A stretch of 64,000 bases of DNA from Ktedonobacteraceae bacterium (GCA_035653615.1 DASRBN010000038.1:62001-126000), one strand, 5' to 3'; positions 16,423 through 25,959 are shown, counted from the stretch's first letter. The notes: a model not told the origin generated them from the sequence alone. Numbers and translations are program-made.

Positions 16423-17115
16423 ATGACAATTTCTACTAACTGGAGCCAGGTAGTTAGCACTGCCACTGCCTACCTGAGCGATATCGATCCTATCATGGCT
16501 CAAGCGATTGAGCGCGTCGGACCATGCACGCTGGAACCCAATCCTAATGTGTTCGAGGCGCTGATTGATGCGATCATTTCGCAGCAAATCTCCGTCAGGG
16601 CGGCGGATGCAATCATGGCCCGCCTGCGCGCCGCGACATGCCAGGCACACGCGTATGCTACGGAATTCACCGGTTCGCTCACGCCTGAAGCGCTGCTGCC
16701 CTTAGACCACGACGCGCTGCGAGCAGCAGGGCTTTCGACGCCAAAAGCACGCTATGTGCGCGACCTGACTGAACGTGTCAGCAGCGGCCAGTTGAACCTG
16801 GAGCGCCTGGCGGAACTTGATGATGAGGCAGTCATCGCAGAATTGATCGTCGTGAAGGGCATTGGTCGCTGGACGGCTGAGATGATTCTGATTTTCTCGC
16901 TGGGACGCGCCGATGTCTTGCCCGTCGATGATCTGGGCCTGTTAGAGGGAGTACGTGAGGCATATGGTTTAGAGAAGCGACCAACCCCCAAAGAGATGCG
17001 GGAGCGCGGCGAAATCTGGCGTCCTTATCGCACCTTCGGTACATACTATATGTGGGGCGTGCGGCGCATCGCGATGGGGGTGATGAAAGACCGCACGAGA
17101 ATTGTGTCGTTGTAG
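16423..17115 (+). CDS. DNA-3-methyladenine glycosylase (AlkA/HhH-GPD family)
   Basis: Base-excision enzyme that flips out and removes alkylated bases. The 230-residue protein has the helix-hairpin-helix VVKGIGRWTAEMILIFSLG (about residues 143-161), followed by LPVDDLGL carrying the catalytic Asp (169 or 170). The N-terminal FEALIDAIISQQIS is the usual HhH-GPD opening. It lacks the N-terminal TBP-like domain of E. coli AlkA, so it is the short form. No Shine-Dalgarno stands before the ATG; see the leader ORF at 16345. No alkylation-response regulator is adjacent. Confidence 0.93.
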   Translation: MTISTNWSQVVSTATAYLSDIDPIMAQAIERVGPCTLEPNPNVFEALIDAIISQQISVRAADAIMARLRAATCQAHAYATEFTGSLTPEALLPLDHDALRAAGLSTPKARYVRDLTERVSSGQLNLERLAELDDEAVIAELIVVKGIGRWTAEMILIFSLGRADVLPVDDLGLLEGVREAYGLEKRPTPKEMRERGEIWRPYRTFGTYYMWGVRRIAMGVMKDRTRIVSL

Positions 17116-17236
17116 GGCTTTGTACATCATTCAGCATGGACATAGTTGAACTCATGAGGCAGAATCTTATTGAAAGCATCTCCGAGACCTTGCATCTATA
17201 TTAGTAGAAAGGCAACCAATTTAAAACGTTTCCGCT

Positions 17237-18703
17237 ATGGACACACTCGATAACTACTATGCTATTTTAGGCGTACCTATTGATGCTGATAGTGATACGT
17301 TGAAGCGCGCCTATCGCCGGCTGGCGCGGCGCTATCATCCCGACCTTGCAGGGCCGGAGGGCGCGACGCAAATGAAGCGTATCAACCGCGCCTATGATGT
17401 ACTGAGCGATCCCGAAAAACGCCAGCAATATGATACCATCATTGGTGGCGTTATCGACCTGCGCAAAGGCGGATTGACGCGCCCACGTCCCGTACAGCGC
17501 AAATTCGATGCCTCAGAAGACATCGAATACGAAGGCCTCAGTATTTTCAGTACCAGGGGGCCATTTCACCGCGACGCCAGGCTACAAACGCACATTGGCG
17601 TGATTTCAGCATTGAGCAGCGTACAGACTCCCGATGGGCCGTGCATTGCAATGGGAACGCTCGATGGTCAGGGCATACTCTGGCACCAGGGCACGGACCG
17701 GGCGCACATACGTTTTACCGCCGATCCAACACTTACGCTCGAATCGCTGCGCGAATTGCGCTTCTCGGCATCCGGTGGGCTGGTGGCGGGCTGGGGAAGA
17801 TTGGGACTGCATGTCTGGGACGCGCGTGATGGGTCGCTGCTGTGGAGTCACCCGCTTCATGTACGTGCCGTATCCGCGCATTACTCGCTTGACGTGGTAT
17901 TAGAGGAACAGGTGGACGGCGCCCAGGATGTATGGATGGCGCTGCCCCTATTGCGCGATGATCCGCTGGCGCCGCGTTCCCAGGGAGTGCGCGCAACAGA
18001 TGTGGTACAACATCGCATTGGAACCGCAGCCGAGTCATTGAGCGCGCCGCTTATCTGCGCCGAAGATGAGATCGAAAAACGACAATTCTGGGCGATACGG
18101 TTACGCAAATTATCCAGGGATGCGAGCACTCTGCTCACGCTCTCCTGCGCCAATGTGCCTGGCGAGCAGGAGCAAATGATCGTCATACGGCGCTGGGACC
18201 TGACAGCAAAGTCGCGTTTTGGTGGGAAACCACGACCTCAAATTACTGTGTCTCTCATGGCAGGAGTCTGTGCCGATTGCGCGCCGCCGTATGCGGTTAC
18301 CCCAGATGCTACAGTGCTGGCGTTTGTTTCTAAAGGAAAGGGACAGGCCGCTGTTCCTACGAGCAATGGAGGGCGTGCGGCCCAGCGAGGACAGGGACAG
18401 GCCGCTGTCCCTACGAGTGATGCGGTGCGAATTTACGATACCCTGAAAGGAACATTTCGCGAATTGAACAGTGGGACGATGGGAGCAAGCTCACGATTGG
18501 CCATTTCGCCTGATGCGCAGTGGGTCGCGGTAGCGCGTGAAGATAGTGAGATGAACGAAGGGGTCATCGATCTGTGGTCTACTGCCAGAAGTGAGATCAT
18601 GCAGAGACTCTATCATCCCTGGCAGGTCAGCACGATGCATTTCGCGGATCACGGACTGGTCGTTGCCCTGATGGATGGAACCATTCAGGTATGGAAGGAG
18701 TGA
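17237..18703 (+). CDS. DnaJ-domain protein fused to a beta-propeller
   Basis: 488 residues. Residues 4-66 are a J domain with the HPD tripeptide (34-36) in RRYHPDLAG and the closing [13 protein letters not shown], so it can stimulate an Hsp70 ATPase. The rest, about 400 residues, is a degenerate WD40-like propeller ([31 protein letters not shown], ending [10 protein letters not shown]). There is no Gly/Phe region or zinc finger, so it is not a general DnaJ. It probably recruits DnaK to a partner bound by the propeller. Residues about 365-396 are translated from two in-frame copies of repeat family C (QAAVPTS twice). Confidence 0.88.
   Translation: MDTLDNYYAILGVPIDADSDTLKRAYRRLARRYHPDLAGPEGATQMKRINRAYDVLSDPEKRQQYDTIIGGVIDLRKGGLTRPRPVQRKFDASEDIEYEGLSIFSTRGPFHRDARLQTHIGVISALSSVQTPDGPCIAMGTLDGQGILWHQGTDRAHIRFTADPTLTLESLRELRFSASGGLVAGWGRLGLHVWDARDGSLLWSHPLHVRAVSAHYSLDVVLEEQVDGAQDVWMALPLLRDDPLAPRSQGVRATDVVQHRIGTAAESLSAPLICAEDEIEKRQFWAIRLRKLSRDASTLLTLSCANVPGEQEQMIVIRRWDLTAKSRFGGKPRPQITVSLMAGVCADCAPPYAVTPDATVLAFVSKGKGQAAVPTSNGGRAAQRGQGQAAVPTSDAVRIYDTLKGTFRELNSGTMGASSRLAISPDAQWVAVAREDSEMNEGVIDLWSTARSEIMQRLYHPWQVSTMHFADHGLVVALMDGTIQVWKE
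18340..18417. repeat. Two in-frame copies of repeat family C inside the DnaJ-propeller gene
   Basis: GGGACAGGCCGCTGTTCC (from 18340) and GGGACAGGCCGCTGTCCC (from 18394), each followed by TACGAG, spaced 54 bp, an exact multiple of three. Both are translated as GQAAVPTS. A related copy lies at 10194-10223. Confidence 0.85.
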
Positions 18704-18804
18704 GAGCGTTGCTATTTTTATGCCCGTTCGTTGCTAATAGCAGTACAATTTTTTCAGTGTCTGAGAGTAATTTCATATCTCCCAGAGAAGCGAGGTATTA
18801 GCCC

Positions 18805-19569
18805 ATGCGGATTTCAGTAGTTGTACCCGTATATAATGAAGAGGAGACAGTGGCCCAGGTACTCGAATCGCTCTCTCAAGTGCCGCTCGACCTTGAGGTA
18901 ATTGTAGTAGATGATGCATCAACCGACCGTACCTGGGAGATTTTGCAAGCATTACGCCAGAAGGCTCCATTTAACAGCTATCATTTCATTCGTCACGACC
19001 ATAATCAAGGCAAGGGAGCAGGCTTGCGCACAGGTTTCGCCCTGGCTACAGGAGACCTGGTCACGGTACAGGATGCCGATATGGAGTATAACCCACAGGA
19101 TATTCCGGCCCTGGTGCGTAAATGGGAAGAGGCAGGCAAGAACAATGTTGCGATCTACGGGCGCCGCGACCTTTCGCCGCAGAAGTTTACGACGCGCTGG
19201 GGTAATCGCTTCCTGACCGGAGTCACGAATATCTTATACGGGTCGCACATTCATGATATGGAGACATGCTACAAGTTAATGCCGGGTGTACTGGCGCGGG
19301 CGCTGCCTATGGAGGGCCGCCGTTTCGAGATCGAGCCGGAGATTACGGCCTGTATCCTGCAGGCGGGCTACAGCATTCTTGAAGTTCCCATCGGTTACGC
19401 ACCCCGTAAGGCTAAAAAGCTCTCACCCTGGAAAGATGGATGGCCCGCCCTGGCGATGTTGCTGCGACGGCGGTTTCAGAAACGCTTCCAGTTCACGCCT
19501 CCCCCTCCCACAAGCGAGGCCCCGGAGAGCAGCGTAGTGGAAAAGCAAAGTACGAGTGTGCGACAATAG
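18805..19569 (+). CDS. GT2 glycosyltransferase (dolichyl-phosphate mannose synthase-like)
   Basis: 254 residues, GT-A fold: start MRISVVVPVYNEEETVAQVL, nucleotide-binding VDDASTDRT and the metal-binding DAD at 90-92 (VQDADMEYNP). The family moves a sugar from a nucleotide donor to a polyprenyl phosphate or glycan acceptor. There is no membrane helix at the C-terminus, unlike some DPM enzymes; the last 30 residues are a Pro/Ser-rich tail. It stands alone ahead of the dehydrogenase gene. A family D palindrome (19575-19595) lies between the two. Confidence 0.9.
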   Translation: MRISVVVPVYNEEETVAQVLESLSQVPLDLEVIVVDDASTDRTWEILQALRQKAPFNSYHFIRHDHNQGKGAGLRTGFALATGDLVTVQDADMEYNPQDIPALVRKWEEAGKNNVAIYGRRDLSPQKFTTRWGNRFLTGVTNILYGSHIHDMETCYKLMPGVLARALPMEGRRFEIEPEITACILQAGYSILEVPIGYAPRKAKKLSPWKDGWPALAMLLRRRFQKRFQFTPPPPTSEAPESSVVEKQSTSVRQ

Positions 19570-19574
19570 GGAAG

Positions 19575-19595
19575 GACGACCGCGAGGTGGTCGTC
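19575..19595. repeat. Short palindrome, family D
   Basis: Arms GACGACC and GGTCGTC around CGCGAGGT-type spacer, followed by TCTAT. It is related to the copy at 11183-11204 inside the ABC ATPase gene. Confidence 0.5.
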
Positions 19596-19622
19596 TCTAT
19601 ATAACAGGGAGGTTATTCTATT

Positions 19623-20627
19623 ATGCCGGATCGTCCAAAGATTCTGGTAACACAGAAAGTGCCAGGCCCTGCCTATCCACCACTCGAGGAAATCGGCGAT
19701 GTGGAAGCCAATATGGACGAGGGGGTAATCTGGCCTTACGAAGAACTGCTGCGACGCGGTCCCGGTCACGACTATATTTATTGCTTGCTCACCGATAACA
19801 TTGATGCACGCTTTTTAGAGGCATGCGCGTCGGCCACGCCGCGCTTAAAGATGGTGGCGAACATGGCGGTAGGCTTCAACAATATCGATGTTGAAGCGGC
19901 CACACGCCTGGGAATAGCCGTCAGCAACACACCGGGTGTCCTCTCCGATACGACTGCCGACCTGGCTTTTGCCCTGTTGATGGCCGTGGCGCGCCGCATT
20001 CCTGAAGCGGAGCGTTTCCTGCGCGCGGGCAAATACCACGGTTGGGGACCTTTACTCTTCTGTGGGGCCGAGGTGCATGGTTCGACACTTGGACTGATTG
20101 GAGCCGGGCGCATCGGCAAGTTGGTGGCGAAGCGCTCCACCGGCTTCGACATGAAAGTGATCTATTATGATGTCTATCGCATGTCGGAGGAGGAGGAACT
20201 GGAGTACCATCTTACCTACATGCCTTTTGAAGAGGTGCTGAAACTGGCCGACTTCGTCAGTATCCACACGCCCTACATGCCAGCCACCCATCACCTGATC
20301 GGCGAGCGCGAATTGAAGTTAATGAAACCAACTGCCATACTGATCAACACGGCTCGCGGGCCAATTGTGGATGAGAAAGCGCTGGTGAAAGCGCTGCAGG
20401 AAGGAACCATTGCCGGCGCCGGCCTGGACGTATTCGAGAACGAGCCGGCAGTCGAACCAGAACTGCTGGCGATGGAAAACGTGGTGCTTTTGCCCCACAT
20501 TGCCAGCGCCTCGCTGCGCACGCGCACGTTGATGGCAACCATGGCCAGCGATAATATTATCGCCTATCATCTCGGTCAGCGCCCGCCCAATATTCTTAAC
20601 CCGGAAGTGTTGGGTAGCTCCTCGTAA
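19623..20627 (+). CDS. D-2-hydroxyacid dehydrogenase (glyoxylate/hydroxypyruvate reductase type)
   Basis: 334 residues, NAD(P)H-dependent reduction of 2-keto acids. The Rossmann motif GLIGAGRIGKLV is at 157-168; the catalytic triad is Arg245 (INTARGP), Glu274 (VFENEP) and His292 (LPHIASA). NMAVGFNNIDVEAATRLGI and SNTPGVLSDTTADLA are the usual substrate-loop blocks, closest to glyoxylate reductases. GGGAGG lies upstream of the ATG. It converges on the pyruvate phosphate dikinase gene; a shared terminator separates them. Confidence 0.94.
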   Translation: MPDRPKILVTQKVPGPAYPPLEEIGDVEANMDEGVIWPYEELLRRGPGHDYIYCLLTDNIDARFLEACASATPRLKMVANMAVGFNNIDVEAATRLGIAVSNTPGVLSDTTADLAFALLMAVARRIPEAERFLRAGKYHGWGPLLFCGAEVHGSTLGLIGAGRIGKLVAKRSTGFDMKVIYYDVYRMSEEEELEYHLTYMPFEEVLKLADFVSIHTPYMPATHHLIGERELKLMKPTAILINTARGPIVDEKALVKALQEGTIAGAGLDVFENEPAVEPELLAMENVVLLPHIASASLRTRTLMATMASDNIIAYHLGQRPPNILNPEVLGSSS

Positions 20628-20684
20628 GTCTCAATGTAAGGGCCGTGACTCCAGTAGACAGGCAGGGAGAATTCCTACCTGCAC

Positions 20685-20736
20685 GAAGAAGAAGCGCCTG
20701 GTTTGCACGGTTGTGCAGACCAGGCGCTTCTTCTTC
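20685..20736. terminator. Bidirectional terminator
   Basis: Eighteen-bp perfect arms GAAGAAGAAGCGCCTGGT / ACCAGGCGCTTCTTCTTC, extended inward by GTTTGCAC/GTGCAGAC with one mismatch. The purine/pyrimidine ends give a T-rich tract in both directions, as expected between two convergent genes. Confidence 0.85.
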
Positions 20737-20744
20737 TGGCCTGT

Positions 20745-23525
20745 TTACTTGTCTTTTTCTTTGTGGCTCAGCGCCGCCTGCGCCGCTGCCAGCCTCGCCA
20801 CCGGCACGCGGAATGGTGAGCAGCTGACGTAGTCCAGGCCGACCTCGTTGAAGAACTCGATGCTGTCGGGGTCGCCGCCATGCTCGCCGCAGATACCAAG
20901 CTCCAGGTGAGGATTGGCAGCGCGGCCTTTCTCTACGGCCATGCGCACCAGCTGGCCAACACCATCGCGGTCTAGCGTCTGGAACGGGTTGACCGGCAGA
21001 ATCTTGACCTTCTCCTTCAAGCCAGGCTCCTCCAGGCCATCGACGTATTTCAGCAGGAACTTGCCCTCGGCATCGTCGCGGCTGAAACCGAAAGTGGTCT
21101 GCGTCAGATCGTTGGTGCCGAAGCTGAAGAATTGCGCCACCTTCGCGATCTGGTCGGCGGTGAGCGCGGCGCGTGGCAGTTCGATCATCGTGCCGAACTT
21201 GTATTCGACGGCAGAACCGGCCTCTTTCGTAATCTCCTGCGCCACAGCCTCAAGCTGGCGGCGTACCTCTTTCAGTTCATTCACATGCCCGACGAGCGGG
21301 ATCATGATCTTCGGCTGCAATTTCTTGCCTCCGCGCGCAACCTCCAGAGCGGCCTCCAGGATGGCACGTGTCTGCATGACATTGATCTCCGGGAAAATCA
21401 GTCCCAGGCGACAGCCGCGCAGGCCGAGCATGGGGTTCATCTCGCGCATAGCTCCAACAGCTTCCAGCATTTCGCGCTTTTCCTTCAGCTCCTGCTCGTG
21501 GCCGCCCTCGGTCTCCAGGCGCGTCACCTCGACCAGCAGATCCTCGTATGAGGGCAGGAATTCGTGCAGCGGCGGGTCAATCAGGCGAATGACGACGGGA
21601 TAGCCATCGCCGGTCTCAGGATTGATCATGGCCTCGAAAATGCCCTTGAAGTCGCCGCGCTGGAATGGCAGCAATTGGTCGAGGGCCGCCTGGCGCTCTT
21701 CTTTGTTCTTGGCCAGGATCATCTTCTGCACGATTGGCAGGCGTTCCTGCTCCATGAACATATGCTCCGTGCGGCACAGTCCGATGCCCTCGGCGCCGAA
21801 GGTCACGGCACGCCTGGCGTCGCGAGGATAATCCGCGTTCGCCCATACGCCCAGCCTGCGGAATTTATCGGCCCAACCCAGCAGTTTGCGCAGGTCGGTC
21901 TCCTTCTCAAAATCGGGGTCGACGGTGGCGATAATGCCGGCGAATACCTCGCCGGTGGTGCCGTCAATCGAGATGTCGTCTCCCTCGTGAATGACCTGCG
22001 TGCCATCAACGACGCGGAAGAGGCGTTCGGCTTCGCTCACTCGAATGCCCTCGCAGCCTGCCACGCACGGCAGACCCAGGCCGCGTGCCACGACCGCCGC
22101 GTGACTGGTAGCGCCGCCACGCGATGTCAGCACGCCTTTTGCGGCCAGCATGCCATGCACGTCATCGGGGCTGGTCTCAGGGCGCACCAGTACAACCGGC
22201 GTACCGGCCTTGCCCATTTCTTCGGCACGGTCAGCGTCGAATACGGCCTTCCCCCTGGCAGCGCCGGGCGAGGCGTTCAATCCTTTCGCCAGTAACCGGC
22301 CCTCTTTCTCGGCCTGCTTCTTCTGATTTTCATCGAAGCGCGGCAGCAGCAACTGGTACACCTGGAAAGGATCGACGCGCTGCACGGCCTCCTGCTCGGA
22401 AATCAGTCCTTCCTCGACCATATCCACCGCGACCTTCACGGCGGCCTGCGCGGTGCGCTTGGCCGAGCGCGTCTGGAGCATGTAGAGGCGACCCTTTTCG
22501 ACCGTGAACTCCAGGTCCTGCATATCGTGATAATGCTGCTCGAGGCGCTGCGCTATTCCCTGGAACTGCCGGTAGACATCCGGTAAATCCTGTTCCAGGC
22601 GGCTGATCGGCGATGGGGTGCGAATGCCGGCCACCACATCTTCGCCCTGCGCGTTCAGCAAGTACTCGCCATAGAGCTTCTTCTCGCCGGTGCTGGGATT
22701 GCGCGTGAAAGCAACGCCCGTACCGCTATCGTTGCCCATATTGCCGAAGACCATGCTCTGCACATTGACTGCGGTGCCCAGATCATGCGGAATCTTGTTG
22801 AAATTGCGGTAATCGATGGCGCGTTTGTTGTTCCAGGACGAGAAGACGGCCTCGATGGCCTTGCTTAATTGCTGGTAGACGTCGGTGGGGAAAGGCTCAC
22901 CGGACTGCCGCTCGGCGATCTGCTTGAACTCGCCGACCATCTGTTTCAGATCATTGGCCGGTATCTCGGCATCCGTCTTTACTCCCGCGCGCTCTTTATA
23001 GTTGTCCAGCACTTCCTCAAATGCCTGCGGATCAACATCCAGCACGATTTTGCTGAACATCTGAATGAAGCGGCGGTAGGCATCGTAGGCGAAGCGCTCA
23101 TCGCCCGTCAATTGCACCAGCCCCTTGACCGTGTCGTCGTTGATGCCCAGGTTGAGGACGGTATCCATCATGCCCGGCATGGAGAATCTGGCCCCGGAGC
23201 GCACGGAGACCAGCAGGGGATTATCTTGCCGGCCAAAGCCCTTGCCCGTCTGCTGTTCCACGATCTTGAGCGCCTCAAGCGCCTGTTCCCACATGCCCGG
23301 CGGGAACTTTTTGCCGGATTCATAATAGGCGTTACATGCCTCGGTGGTAATCGTGAAGCCGGGGGGGACAGGCAATCCGGCGTTCGTCATCTCCGCCACG
23401 CCCGCGCCTTTCCCGCCCAGCAGGTCGCGCATCTTCGCATTGCCCTCACTAAATACATAGACCCATTTACGTGGAGACTGCTTTACGGCTTCATCCAATC
23501 CTGATCGTGTGATTTGTGTTGTCAA
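20745..23525 (-). CDS. ppdK: Pyruvate, phosphate dikinase
   Basis: 926 residues; interconverts pyruvate, ATP and phosphate with PEP, AMP and PPi. The N-terminal ATP-grasp part begins WVYVFSEGNAKMRDLLGGKG; the swivelling phospho-His is His475 in SRGGATSHAAVVARGLG; the C-terminal PEP-binding barrel contains SFGTNDLTQTTFGFSRDD and the proton-donating Cys879 in GICGEHGGD. All domains are complete. It is slightly longer than the usual 870-900 residues. It stands alone, facing the dehydrogenase gene. It probably serves gluconeogenesis or PPi-linked glycolysis; the neighbours give no hint of which. Confidence 0.98.
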   Translation of the reverse strand: MTTQITRSGLDEAVKQSPRKWVYVFSEGNAKMRDLLGGKGAGVAEMTNAGLPVPPGFTITTEACNAYYESGKKFPPGMWEQALEALKIVEQQTGKGFGRQDNPLLVSVRSGARFSMPGMMDTVLNLGINDDTVKGLVQLTGDERFAYDAYRRFIQMFSKIVLDVDPQAFEEVLDNYKERAGVKTDAEIPANDLKQMVGEFKQIAERQSGEPFPTDVYQQLSKAIEAVFSSWNNKRAIDYRNFNKIPHDLGTAVNVQSMVFGNMGNDSGTGVAFTRNPSTGEKKLYGEYLLNAQGEDVVAGIRTPSPISRLEQDLPDVYRQFQGIAQRLEQHYHDMQDLEFTVEKGRLYMLQTRSAKRTAQAAVKVAVDMVEEGLISEQEAVQRVDPFQVYQLLLPRFDENQKKQAEKEGRLLAKGLNASPGAARGKAVFDADRAEEMGKAGTPVVLVRPETSPDDVHGMLAAKGVLTSRGGATSHAAVVARGLGLPCVAGCEGIRVSEAERLFRVVDGTQVIHEGDDISIDGTTGEVFAGIIATVDPDFEKETDLRKLLGWADKFRRLGVWANADYPRDARRAVTFGAEGIGLCRTEHMFMEQERLPIVQKMILAKNKEERQAALDQLLPFQRGDFKGIFEAMINPETGDGYPVVIRLIDPPLHEFLPSYEDLLVEVTRLETEGGHEQELKEKREMLEAVGAMREMNPMLGLRGCRLGLIFPEINVMQTRAILEAALEVARGGKKLQPKIMIPLVGHVNELKEVRRQLEAVAQEITKEAGSAVEYKFGTMIELPRAALTADQIAKVAQFFSFGTNDLTQTTFGFSRDDAEGKFLLKYVDGLEEPGLKEKVKILPVNPFQTLDRDGVGQLVRMAVEKGRAANPHLELGICGEHGGDPDSIEFFNEVGLDYVSCSPFRVPVARLAAAQAALSHKEKDK

Positions 23526-23604
23526 ATGAACCTCCCTATCTTTTTGTGTTGCCCCGTTGTCGCCAGGGCGGCCCTTATAATCGCTCTGATTGCTCGCCTG
23601 GTAC

Positions 23605-23652
23605 GGGGCCGATCAATCGGCGATGGGCGCGATCAATCGGCCCCTACGGGCC
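23605..23652. repeat. Repeat family B (GGGGCCGATCAATCGG)
   Basis: GGGGCCGATCAATCGG, GATGGGCGC, then GATCAATCGGCCCC and TACGGGCC. Other copies: 34105-34255, 39705-39773 and, inside a gene, 53992-54037. The stop codon of the HEPN gene (TAG, complement at 23644-23646) is supplied by this element. Confidence 0.85.
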
Positions 23653-24225
23653 TAAAACAATATTTCTGGCCCAACGCACGATGCGGCGAGCGCTTTGTAC
23701 AGAGGAATTTGCCTCTTCCGCGCTCATTACTTCGTCTGCTTCCTCCGGTGGAGTATCAGCGTAGAATGCTTCGGGATGAAATGGCGTCAGCTTTGCCATC
23801 TCTTCTTGAATGTCCGCGGGAGCGCCTACCAGCGCGCCCAGCGCTCGCAAATCGTGATCATACATGGAGCGGCGCCCAAAACGACGCAGACTGACGGCTT
23901 GAGCCGACTTTTCTGCCGCCTGGTTACAGAAATCGACGCAGGCGAAGTGGCGTCCCAGTCCCAGTTCTACACCGGCAGTCGCCATATCCTGCGCGGCCTC
24001 CGCGAATAATCCAATCGCGCCCTGGATATCGCCACCCTCGACAACGTCCTCTTCATCCTCTTCGTCTTCGCTATAGTGGGACGACGTCCGGATATCTTGC
24101 GCCGGTTGGCTTTCTACAATATCTTCGGGTAAACTCACACCTTCCAGCAGCAGGCGTTCCAGTTCATCCTGATCATTATTGCCGGATACCGGGTGATCAC
24201 CCTTGCCATCATATGTTTGTGACAT
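23644..24225 (-). CDS. HEPN-domain protein with acidic N-terminus
   Basis: 193 residues. Residues 1-65 are acidic (SEDEEDEEDVVEGGD). The rest looks like a HEPN helical domain: GLFAEAAQDMATAGVELGLG, then ACVDFCNQAAEKSAQAV, the YDHDLRAL block and a late EAFYAD...SVQSARRIVRWAR helix. HEPN proteins include RNases of toxin pairs and simple nucleotide-binding helical proteins; the RxxxxxH spacing (RRSMYDH) is present, but no MNT nucleotidyltransferase gene is adjacent, so a toxin role is unproven. Start at 24225 is chosen for TAAGGAA upstream. The C-terminus LGP-stop is encoded by repeat family B, so the original end may have been altered. Confidence 0.7.
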   Translation of the reverse strand: MSQTYDGKGDHPVSGNNDQDELERLLLEGVSLPEDIVESQPAQDIRTSSHYSEDEEDEEDVVEGGDIQGAIGLFAEAAQDMATAGVELGLGRHFACVDFCNQAAEKSAQAVSLRRFGRRSMYDHDLRALGALVGAPADIQEEMAKLTPFHPEAFYADTPPEEADEVMSAEEANSSVQSARRIVRWARNIVLGP

Positions 24226-24418
24226 CTTGCGTTCCTTAGTGCCAGGCTCTACGCGCCACCTGTAAAAGATGCTGCTACGCTTTTGATACACCGAGCATAT
24301 CTTATTCCTGCCGGGGCGCTCTGTCAATGTTGATTCAGGAACTTCTCTATGCTCATCTTCGTTATACCTATGAATCGACGGCTGATAGTTCTACCAGGAA
24401 ATGGGCAGGAGTAAGCAG

Positions 24419-25957
24419 ATGAAGACGCGTGATAACGACAGGATAGATACCAGACCTACCTTCCAGCAACGAGATACTCGTCCGCGAGGCAAAGGATGGC
24501 TGGCCGGTTCCGCCGCCATCGTTGTGATTGTGCTGGTGGTTGGACTGAGCGCGTTCGTTTTTGCGCAGGCAAGGCAGCATGGCAGCACCCAGGCAAGTTC
24601 CACACCTGCCGGTGGCCGCTGGCAACTTGTGTTGAAAGGTTACAGCATCACGTCACTGGTGGCTGCGAGCAGCGACCCTGCCGACCTCTACGCATGCGCT
24701 ACAGTTGCACCAGCAGGAAGCGGCCAGCCAGGAACGGGTCCCCTGGCGTTGCTGCATAGCACCGACTTCGGAACACACTGGCGAGACGTGGGCAAGACGG
24801 CGGCATTGAGCGGGAGCTGCCAGGTTGCCGTTCATCCCGCCAACGGCGATGAGGTCTATGTAGTAACAGCCGCGGGAAATGGGCAGACTTCTGAAGTTTT
24901 GAAGCATAGTACCAATGGCGGCCAGACCTGGGAAACCATCTCACCGGTGCTGCACTCCATAACTGGAAATGAGACGATGCCATGGTATGTGCAGGAATTG
25001 CACATAGCAGGAAATCACCTTTTTGCGCTGCAATGGTCGCTGTTAGAAAATCAGCCCTATATACACCAGCCGCCCTATGGCATTCTATCGCGTGTCATCA
25101 CCAGCACCGATGGCGGGCATAACTGGACAGTATTCGATGCCCAATTAAGTTCCACGCACCTGGGAACGTTCGATTATGTCGTTGACCCATCCAATCCCAA
25201 CACCGTCTATGAGCTATTGGGCATACCCTGGCTGCCACCGGTCGCAAAGACTGCCGGCGCGGCGGATGTTCGCGCGCCTGCCACCGGCTCGAACGAGCAA
25301 CTCTATAAGACAGCTGATGGCGGAGCCACCTGGCACATGTTGCTGGATAACCTGCCGTTCCGTTCGCAGGTTCAGATTGCCGCCAGCCGCCCGGATATCG
25401 TCTATGCGGGCGGTATGAGCAATGGTCCATTACCTCTTGCAGGCCAGCCCAATATCCTGCCGCAATCACCGGCCTATCCGGCCATCACTGGCGCTTTCCA
25501 GCTACATGTGAGTACCGATGCCGGGGCCACGTGGCGCGATATCGCGCCTCCCGCCGGCCTCTTCGGTTTGAGCAACTGGTTTGTCACGGCTGATGGACAG
25601 CTTATACTCGGCGGCCTGTATGCTGCGGTGGGCAGCCCGACGGCTCCGGGCACGGCCGTTCCTGTGACGCCGGTCACCAGCACACCGCAAGCATCTGTAA
25701 GTATTCCGGGGCAGGCGACCACAAGTGCCCATCCTTACACCCAGGAGCAGCCCCTGTCCTCCCAAGCATTCATGGCAGCGCCCTCGCCATACATCCAGCG
25801 TTACGACCCTGTTGCTAACAAGTGGAGCCACGTGGTAACTCCCCCTGCCTATGGCTTTGTCGCTGAGGTGACGCCCGGCAATACAAGCGCTGGCATGCTT
25901 CTATGGTATATGGGAACGAACAAGTACGAGGTGGATTTGTACCGGTATGTGGTGTAA
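24419..25957 (+). CDS. Membrane-anchored Asp-box (BNR/Ycf48-like) propeller protein
   Basis: 512 residues. A basic start (residues 1-30) is followed by one membrane helix (WLAGSAAIVVIVLVVGLSAF), so the bulk is outside the cell. Repeats of the Asp-box type S/TxDxGxxW occur several times (HSTDFGTHW, HSTNGGQTW, STDGGHNW, KTADGGATW, STDAGATW), marking a beta-propeller as in sialidases and Ycf48. Glycosidase catalytic residues cannot be recognised, so binding rather than catalysis is likely. The ATG at 24419 has CAGGAG 8 bp ahead; an ATG six codons earlier has none. It ends at a large two-way terminator. Confidence 0.83.
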   Translation: MKTRDNDRIDTRPTFQQRDTRPRGKGWLAGSAAIVVIVLVVGLSAFVFAQARQHGSTQASSTPAGGRWQLVLKGYSITSLVAASSDPADLYACATVAPAGSGQPGTGPLALLHSTDFGTHWRDVGKTAALSGSCQVAVHPANGDEVYVVTAAGNGQTSEVLKHSTNGGQTWETISPVLHSITGNETMPWYVQELHIAGNHLFALQWSLLENQPYIHQPPYGILSRVITSTDGGHNWTVFDAQLSSTHLGTFDYVVDPSNPNTVYELLGIPWLPPVAKTAGAADVRAPATGSNEQLYKTADGGATWHMLLDNLPFRSQVQIAASRPDIVYAGGMSNGPLPLAGQPNILPQSPAYPAITGAFQLHVSTDAGATWRDIAPPAGLFGLSNWFVTADGQLILGGLYAAVGSPTAPGTAVPVTPVTSTPQASVSIPGQATTSAHPYTQEQPLSSQAFMAAPSPYIQRYDPVANKWSHVVTPPAYGFVAEVTPGNTSAGMLLWYMGTNKYEVDLYRYVV

Positions 25958-25959
25958 AT

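Noticed and set aside
23644-24225. HEPN gene as half of a toxin-antitoxin pair
   Set aside because: No MNT-type or other antitoxin gene is adjacent; kept only as a HEPN-domain protein.
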